Source: Siphonodentalium dalli (Eukaryota > Mollusca > Scaphopoda > Gadilida > Siphonodentaliidae). Taken from it: a stretch of DNA of 64,000 bases. The notes under the pieces were generated by a model that had not been told where the DNA came from, did no database searches, and was given only the letters and a program-made list of their open reading frames with translations. Shown here in pieces: positions 58,800 through 64,000 of this stretch. Position numbers and translations under genes: made by a program. Every line of letters starts with the position of its first letter. Positions within the stretch are counted from its first letter, which is position 1. Location of the stretch: assembly GCA_032622095.1 (NCBI GenBank), contig CP136063.1, positions 37,796,106-37,860,105 on the forward strand, read 5' to 3'.

Positions 58800-60303
58800 C
58801 ATCTATGTGCTCATAGATCAATCGAAAAACAATATTGATGGCTTATAATTACAACAAAAAAATCTTAATTTTCACTGATCTACTAATAATCCATCCCAGA
58901 AAATTTACAACAACAGAGCAAAATATTCAGGAAAAAAATACACCTCAACTTGATCAAGAAAATACTTCTTGTTTGCCTACTATTTACATTTAAATGTGAA
59001 AACGTCTTAATGGCTATCATCACAGAGAGTGAAATTTGAAGCAATGGCCCCTGACTTGTTAGGAATCTCAAGTTATATTGATCATTCCCGATGTAAGCAA
59101 ATACCTTGGTAACATCTAATGTTCTCTGACCAATGACATACATCAATATCATTGGTATGAAGTAGTGATGTGCAGTTTTACGGTTCTCTGTTTTCTTCAG
59201 TTATATTTCAAAACCAAACCACAACTGATATATTCTATAAAACCTATTCTTCCTGTTTCAATTAACTGAGCCCTCTCGTCTGACTCCTCACTTTTCCAAA
59301 ACATGTGGTTAGCATCTGCTTTTGTCAGCTGGTATTTGCCACCACTATAGCAGTCTCAATTTGGAACACAGGTCTCATGTGTACGATAATGGCACATACT
59401 GCCAAATATAGTCTGGAAACTCACTTGAAAATGGCTGTAAATATTATGCCATATCTGGTATACACAGAGATTGGGGTATTAAAGATGTATAATCTGATTA
59501 AACATCCCTATTACTATTACTATTCCATTGGTTTCGGAGGTAAAAAATATTTTATTTAACCCACCCACCAAAACTCAGAGTTATTAGATATCGATTAAAA
59601 AATCTTTTATTTCTCATTAACAGTAATATATTGCCGTCTGGCAAAAAGTTGAAGTTTACCGGAATCGTTATGCGCAATCTCATATTCTGTGACGTCATGC
59701 GGGAGGTTAGACTCGCCCATTGTTCTTAAAGTATAACTGTCTCATACATTGCAACATATAAAGTACAATGATAAATCAGATCATTGAATCATCATTCCCT
59801 AGCCTCTCGACCAATCATGCATTTCAATCAAATCGAGAGTAGTTGTAATTATTCAAGAAATGACTTGAATGTCGATTGGGTCATCAGATTTTGATCAGCA
59901 GAGTAATTAAAAAACAATGAGATTCACACAGACTTTGTTTAATTAGTCTGCCGGTCAAAACAATTGACCACGCTCGATGTTCAAGTCATTCCTTATAATC
60001 ATATACCAGTCCATTTTAATAGAACATTAATAACATGGAACATCTTTTCAAACGACCAAAACGACTGTAAGTAACATATTGTTCAAATTCCAACACAACA
60101 CAGTCTCACAATGACATGACAATCAAGCAACGAGCGTGGGCGACTTGAAATGAAGTAGGTGGTTCATAGCTTTTTATGAAGTTTATGAACCTCGGAACCG
60201 TTCTGGTAAACTGTATGACGAAATGTACTGATTCTTACAGGTGCCAATTGTGTGAATATAGAGGATGTCTGATTATATAAACATACATCATTGATATTTT
60301 AAA
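58800..60303. other. No confident gene; MITE fragment
   Basis: 59510-59625 (CCATTGGTTTCGGAGGTAAA...GAGTTATTAGATATCGATTA) is half of the TTAA-flanked family at 60662-61142. A CRE-like TGACGTCA lies near 59692. Nothing else is recognised. Confidence 0.5.
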
Positions 60304-60395
60304 CAGCCCTCATAATTGGCAACGTCAATCGGCAATACCCTAAGCCATTTGCTGAAGCAAACTGGGCCATGGCAAAGGTTTGCCGAAGCCAAAAA
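60304..60395. repeat. Short palindromic repeat, CAGCCCT family, copy 2
   Basis: CAGCCCTCATAATTGGC...GGGCCATGGCAAAGGTTTGC...CGAAGCC runs in the opposite orientation to the 56090 copy. Confidence 0.6.
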
Positions 60396-60657
60396 TCTTA
60401 ATTAAGTTCTTTTATATCTCAAAAAAGTTATTCCCAGATGCACCCATGCTAATTATATTACTTGACCAAGTTTCTTTGTCTTCACTCACTTATGATATGA
60501 TTGATTGTGGTGGCCCTCACATATGCAGGGAAATAACAGGAACTGTAATCAATGCCTTTTAGATCACTTTTAGATTATGATCTAGTTCATGTATGGTGTT
60601 CAGATCCCCGAGCTAATCCATAAAGGTCAGTGATTACAGTTTGATCATTTTGATGTC

Positions 60658-61146
60658 TTAAAGGTACTCAATCCGATAAAACTCCTCTCAATTACTATTT
60701 CAATGGCTTTGGGGGTCAAAAATATTTGATTCGAGTCGAGGAAGTCACCCATCAAAGCTCAGATTTGTTAGATATCGATTTTAGAAATCTATTATTTTTC
60801 ATAATCGGGAATACTTTCTGGCCCAGAACTCAGTCAAAATTGCGTTACTATTACCTCTTGATTTTAGAGTTATCCATCCTTGTCTGTTTGAATTGTGTTT
60901 TGGTGTACACATCTCGCGCAGGTTACGAAACTGACGGCAATTATTAGTACTCATCTCGAGAAACTAACAAATTTCAAAAATCAATATCTAATAACTCTGA
61001 GCTTTGTTTGATGGGTTCCTCGACTCGAATCAAATATTTTTTACCCCCAAAGCCAATGAAATAGTAATATAAGACCCTCTGATCGTATTGTTGTTGTTGG
61101 AATCTGTTGAGATGGGGACCCTCCTGTTCGGATTGAGTACCTTTAA
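60658..61146. mobile_element. TTAA-flanked MITE with AGGTACTCAATCCGA ends
   Basis: TTAA (60658-60661) then AGGTACTCAATCCGA; at the other end TCGGATTGAGTACCT then TTAA (61143-61146). Inner arms are inverted repeats sharing GGCTTTGGGGGTAAAAAATA or a variant and ATTTGATTCGAGTCGAGGAA. No coding capacity. Confidence 0.8.
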
Positions 61147-61338
61147 CCCTTTCATGACGGGAGCTGCACTGGTGCCACATTAAAGCATGTAGGGAGTTTC
61201 ACATATATATATATATAAGAGAATTCACTGTTTTACAAGGTCAAGGTAAATATTACTAGGTCAATGTATTCTCTAATATATATCGAGGCTCCCAGGGTTT
61301 CGCAAAATTTCAGGAATCTAATGTCATGGAAGGGTTAA
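61143..61338. mobile_element. TTAA-flanked MITE (piggyBac-like), second copy
   Basis: Ends CCCTTTCATGACGGGAG and GTCATGGAAGGG between TTAA at 61143-61146 and 61335-61338. It is the same family as 53701-53949, with the internal GAGAATTCACTG and CAAGGTCAAGGTAA motifs, and it shares its left TTAA with the preceding element. Confidence 0.75.
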
Positions 61339-61345
61339 AGGGACA

Positions 61346-61468
61346 CAGCCCTCTTAATTCAGATTGTTTGGCTTCGGCAATCCGCTACGGCAACAGTATG
61401 CCGTGGCCCCGTTTGATTCAGCAAATTGCTTCGTCAATGCTGATTGCCGTAGCCAATTATGAAGGCTG
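61346..61468. repeat. Short palindromic repeat, CAGCCCT family, copy 3
   Basis: CAGCCCTCTTAATTCAGATT...GTAGCCAATTATGAAGGCTG. It is the longest copy and its ends are clear inverted repeats. Confidence 0.65.
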
Positions 61469-62509
61469 GGGACATCATATTTATAGTGTTGAAACAACTA
61501 CCAGTATTAATTGATGTCAACTGGAATTTAGGATGACAACGCTTTAGAACTTTATGACTGATTATATTCATGACTGCATGCATTTTATGGACAGATTTAG
61601 CATCGTCCATATGAAAATATAATTTACATTATTTTGTGACTTGTAGGTATAGTTTATATCTCGTATTGCGTGGTCAAGTGTAGTCTAAGTTTCCTTTCAT
61701 ATAAGCCAGCTAGGGAAATTGTTTTGGATACCGCTGGTTTACGACGAAGTCCTGTGTATATGTCATTTTATATTGTTATCCACTCACCTGAACTCCCCAA
61801 TATAAACTAATTAAATGTCACAATTGTGACAGTAAAGTGGTTTATTGTGTAGAAAATATGCGGTCAGATGCTCGTAGCCCGTTTATATATAACCATGGGT
61901 ATATGCGATAAATACACGATGGTTCGACCCGATGTGAAAACATTTTGAAAATTTGAAAATTGGCAACTGATGGCATTTCAATCCAAAATTTTTCAAATGA
62001 AAGGGAAATATGCAAATTTTGGTCTAAAAACAACAAATTCGTCACTAAGAAATTGTTGGAAATCAAACTACGAGAACAATTTCAAACTAATTTTGGTGTG
62101 AATTTTCCAACTAATGTTGCATTGGGGTTGACTACAGTTTGGGGGTGGGACCCCTGCATAACCACCCCTGTCGGCACGTCCCTGCTTGGCACCCCATGCT
62201 AAGAGCGCGGTCTTGAGTTCACTGAAGACGAGAACTAAATTTTGTTGGGGAGGGATAGCCAACCACATCGATGAGATCTGTAATGGTCAACTCAGTAGCT
62301 GAAGCCCGCCCCTTATCGGGGAATCGTATAGCACATGCGTCGGGGATATCCTGGCGCCACCCCTTTTGAAATCATATCAATATTTGAAAGGAGAATTCCA
62401 CATATGGAGCAGAAATCAGGGGGTAAATGAGCTCTCGTAACCACAAAACTACACTGAAGATATCTCAATACCTTACTCGTATTTAAATTCGTGCAGTACT
62501 ATTTTTCGC
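61469..62509. other. No recognisable gene
   Basis: AT-rich DNA; no coding frame, RNA gene or transposon end can be supported. Confidence 0.5.
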
Positions 62510-62553
62510 TCAGTTTTGAAATCGCGCACCTATCTGCGCGAATTCAAAACTGA
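62510..62553. repeat. Strong 19 bp stem hairpin
   Basis: TCAGTTTTGAAATCGCGCA-cctatc-TGCGCGAATTCAAAACTGA, with one mismatch. Could be a transcribed structure or the remnant of a palindromic element. Confidence 0.7.
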
Positions 62554-63114
62554 CACAAAATATTTTCGTAAAAGTCTTGTTTCTGAACACAGTTTCAGTT
62601 CTCAGTCATTTTTGAAGATACATGTGCACACGGATAATAAACACGATCACGATGATGGATGTTTATATGCTCCAAATAATGACACTGATATTGCAGTAGT
62701 TATGGACATACATGCATTGAACTCTAAAACAGAAAAACACAACCGCGAAGGCAACAGACTTCAGAAAAATCAACACTTGGTTGCGGGTTGTGATGACTAA
62801 CTCAGACTGCATGCATGGTCACGCTGTCACTCCAGGGTGGTGAATCCCCGGGGGTGCTTTCATGCACATACAATCTAGAATATGTGCATTTCGTACAAGC
62901 ATTTCAACCATTTACGACGTTGCCATGATTTGTACGTCGCTTGGCATTGGATAATGGTTTTGAATGTTTGATATTTGCTAACCGACTATAACATAAGCCT
63001 ACATGTATAGGCGTAATTGTCTGTGTAGCGTCCAACGTTTCGTAATGTATGTAACTCATCGACATAACTCTCTTGTTTTCCCTGTGGTATATTTTTAATT
63101 CAGAGTCGTACTAT
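62554..63114. other. No recognisable gene
   Basis: A frame continues to 62800 from the hairpin but starts inside it and has no known motif. Nothing else is seen. Confidence 0.45.
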
Positions 63115-63710
63115 TTTTGTCCCCAGAAAAAAAAAAATTCGGGGGACTATTAAAATAGCCGGTGTCCGTCTGTCCGTGTGTGCGTCCGGGGTTTCCAGAT
63201 GATAACTTTAGTTTCGGTTATTAGATCAAGAGCAAATTTCATATGTGAGTTCATCAGACTGAAATACAGATTAAGTTCGAATATGGGTTTGCTCCGCCCA
63301 TTTTTGCGAGAGTTATGGCCCTTTTTCGACTTACAATCTTATAATTTTCTGGTTTCCGAATGATAACTTCAGTTTGTGTGGTCATATCTGAACCAAATTT
63401 GGTATGTGAGTTTATCAACCAAAATACAGGTCAAGTTCGAATATGTGTTTACTCGGCCCATGTTTGCGAGAGTTATGGCCCTTTTTCTGGTTTCCGGATG
63501 ACAACTTTAGTTTGTGTGATCATATCTGAATCAAATTTAGTATGATAGTTTATCTACCATTCCAAGGTACACTGGTTGGATTGTTCTGAAATTTAGTGGA
63601 TTGTTCTGAAATTTAGTATCGGATTTAGGGTCCTTGTTATTTTTTTCAGACAACTGATGCCCCAATGAAGCCACTTTTTCGGGGGACACTGTGGCCGTAC
63701 GGCCTTTTAT
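63115..63710 (+). repeat. About 159 bp tandem repeat with poly-A/G-rich flanks
   Basis: GAGAGTTATGGCCCTTTTTC recurs at about 63308 and 63467. Each monomer also has GGTTTCC(A/G)(A/G)ATGA(T/C)AACTT and AAATT(T/G)(G/A)(G/T)TATG. The left flank reads CCCCAGAAAAAAAAAAATTC and the right flank CTTTTTCGGGGGACACTG, giving an inverted-repeat-like boundary. Confidence 0.75.
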
Positions 63711-64000
63711 TCTCTCAGTTTTAAATTCGCATGGTATCGTTCTGTTGGCCTCTCTATATCATATATGAATAGTTTTTCTAAAAACCCTTAAACCAACTCG
63801 GTGTGCAATTTCCCTCCATGCGCTCCTGTTGCGCAAATTCTAGTATAAAAAGTGCGTCTATTTCAAAAAAAGTTCCAACAGTAAATATGACCAGACAAGA
63901 AATAGAAACCGCTAATCTCATCACTAAGCTTAACAACACCAGTCGAACATGATTACCTTTCAATGCAATAACACCGGGCACCAGGTTACGGATAACCATG
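63711..64000. other. No confident gene at window edge
   Basis: A 73-codon hydrophobic minus-strand frame enters from beyond the window (63778-63999). It has no recognised motif and cannot be judged without the adjoining sequence. Confidence 0.3.

Noticed and set aside
62516-62800. 94-codon plus-strand frame
   Set aside because: Begins inside the 62510-62553 hairpin and has no recognised motif.
63778-63999. 73-codon hydrophobic minus-strand frame at the window edge
   Set aside because: Could be part of a gene beyond the window, but no motif is recognised and the start cannot be judged.

Overview
This window looks like intergenic, repeat-dominated DNA from a eukaryote, most likely a marine invertebrate and probably a lophotrochozoan such as a mollusc or a close relative. 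That assignment is inference, from the mix of element types: an AT-rich background, a CR1/Jockey-type retrotransposon, a split-direct-repeat DIRS-order retrotransposon, head-to-tail Helitrons, TTAA-target and TA-target miniature elements, and several tandem repeats with about 160 bp monomers. No host protein gene, rRNA or tRNA can be called with confidence. A few exon-like stretches between 51.7 and 58.8 kb are listed as weak candidates.

Layout. 0-4.1 kb: an intact endonuclease/reverse transcriptase ORF of a non-LTR element, carrying a 2A-like NPGP motif. 4.1-10.1 kb: two related minisatellites (61 bp and about 68 bp monomers) that share a GC-rich hairpin core; each array ends in an inverted copy, one at the left and one at the right. 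11.97-15.0 kb: a foldback element with roughly 1 kb arms. 16.0-20.6 kb: a smaller inverted repeat, diverged satellite pieces, a 5'-truncated non-LTR copy and a short Helitron. 21.44-26.78 kb: an LTR element with 419/454 bp LTRs and a perfect 4 bp target duplication but no recognisable genes inside (LARD-like). 27.5-30.7 kb: two satellites, one interrupted by a MITE, the other with a trimeric higher-order structure.

30.74-43.28 kb: a giant foldback element that is self-complementary over nearly its whole length and flanked by TAA. A 6.4 kb DIRS-order retrotransposon is inserted in its left arm. That element has gag, RT/RNase H and tyrosine recombinase on the minus strand, with split direct repeats of 353 and 306 bp, and its pol and recombinase genes are broken. 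43.7-47.3 kb: four Helitron-like elements joined head to tail (CTAG then TCT), one of them carrying a nested 5'-truncated non-LTR insertion. 47.3-64 kb: AT-rich DNA with several MITE families (CAGTAATGC/TA, CCC...GGG/TTAA, AGGTACTCAATC/TTAA), hairpins and two more satellites of about 155-160 bp.

The elements do not form a pathway. The window records nested transposition. The most interesting structures are the gene-less LTR element with three base-pair-covarying hairpins, the full-length foldback hosting the DIRS element, the tandem Helitron chain with repeated nuclear-receptor-like motifs, and the paired hairpin/G-quadruplex minisatellites.
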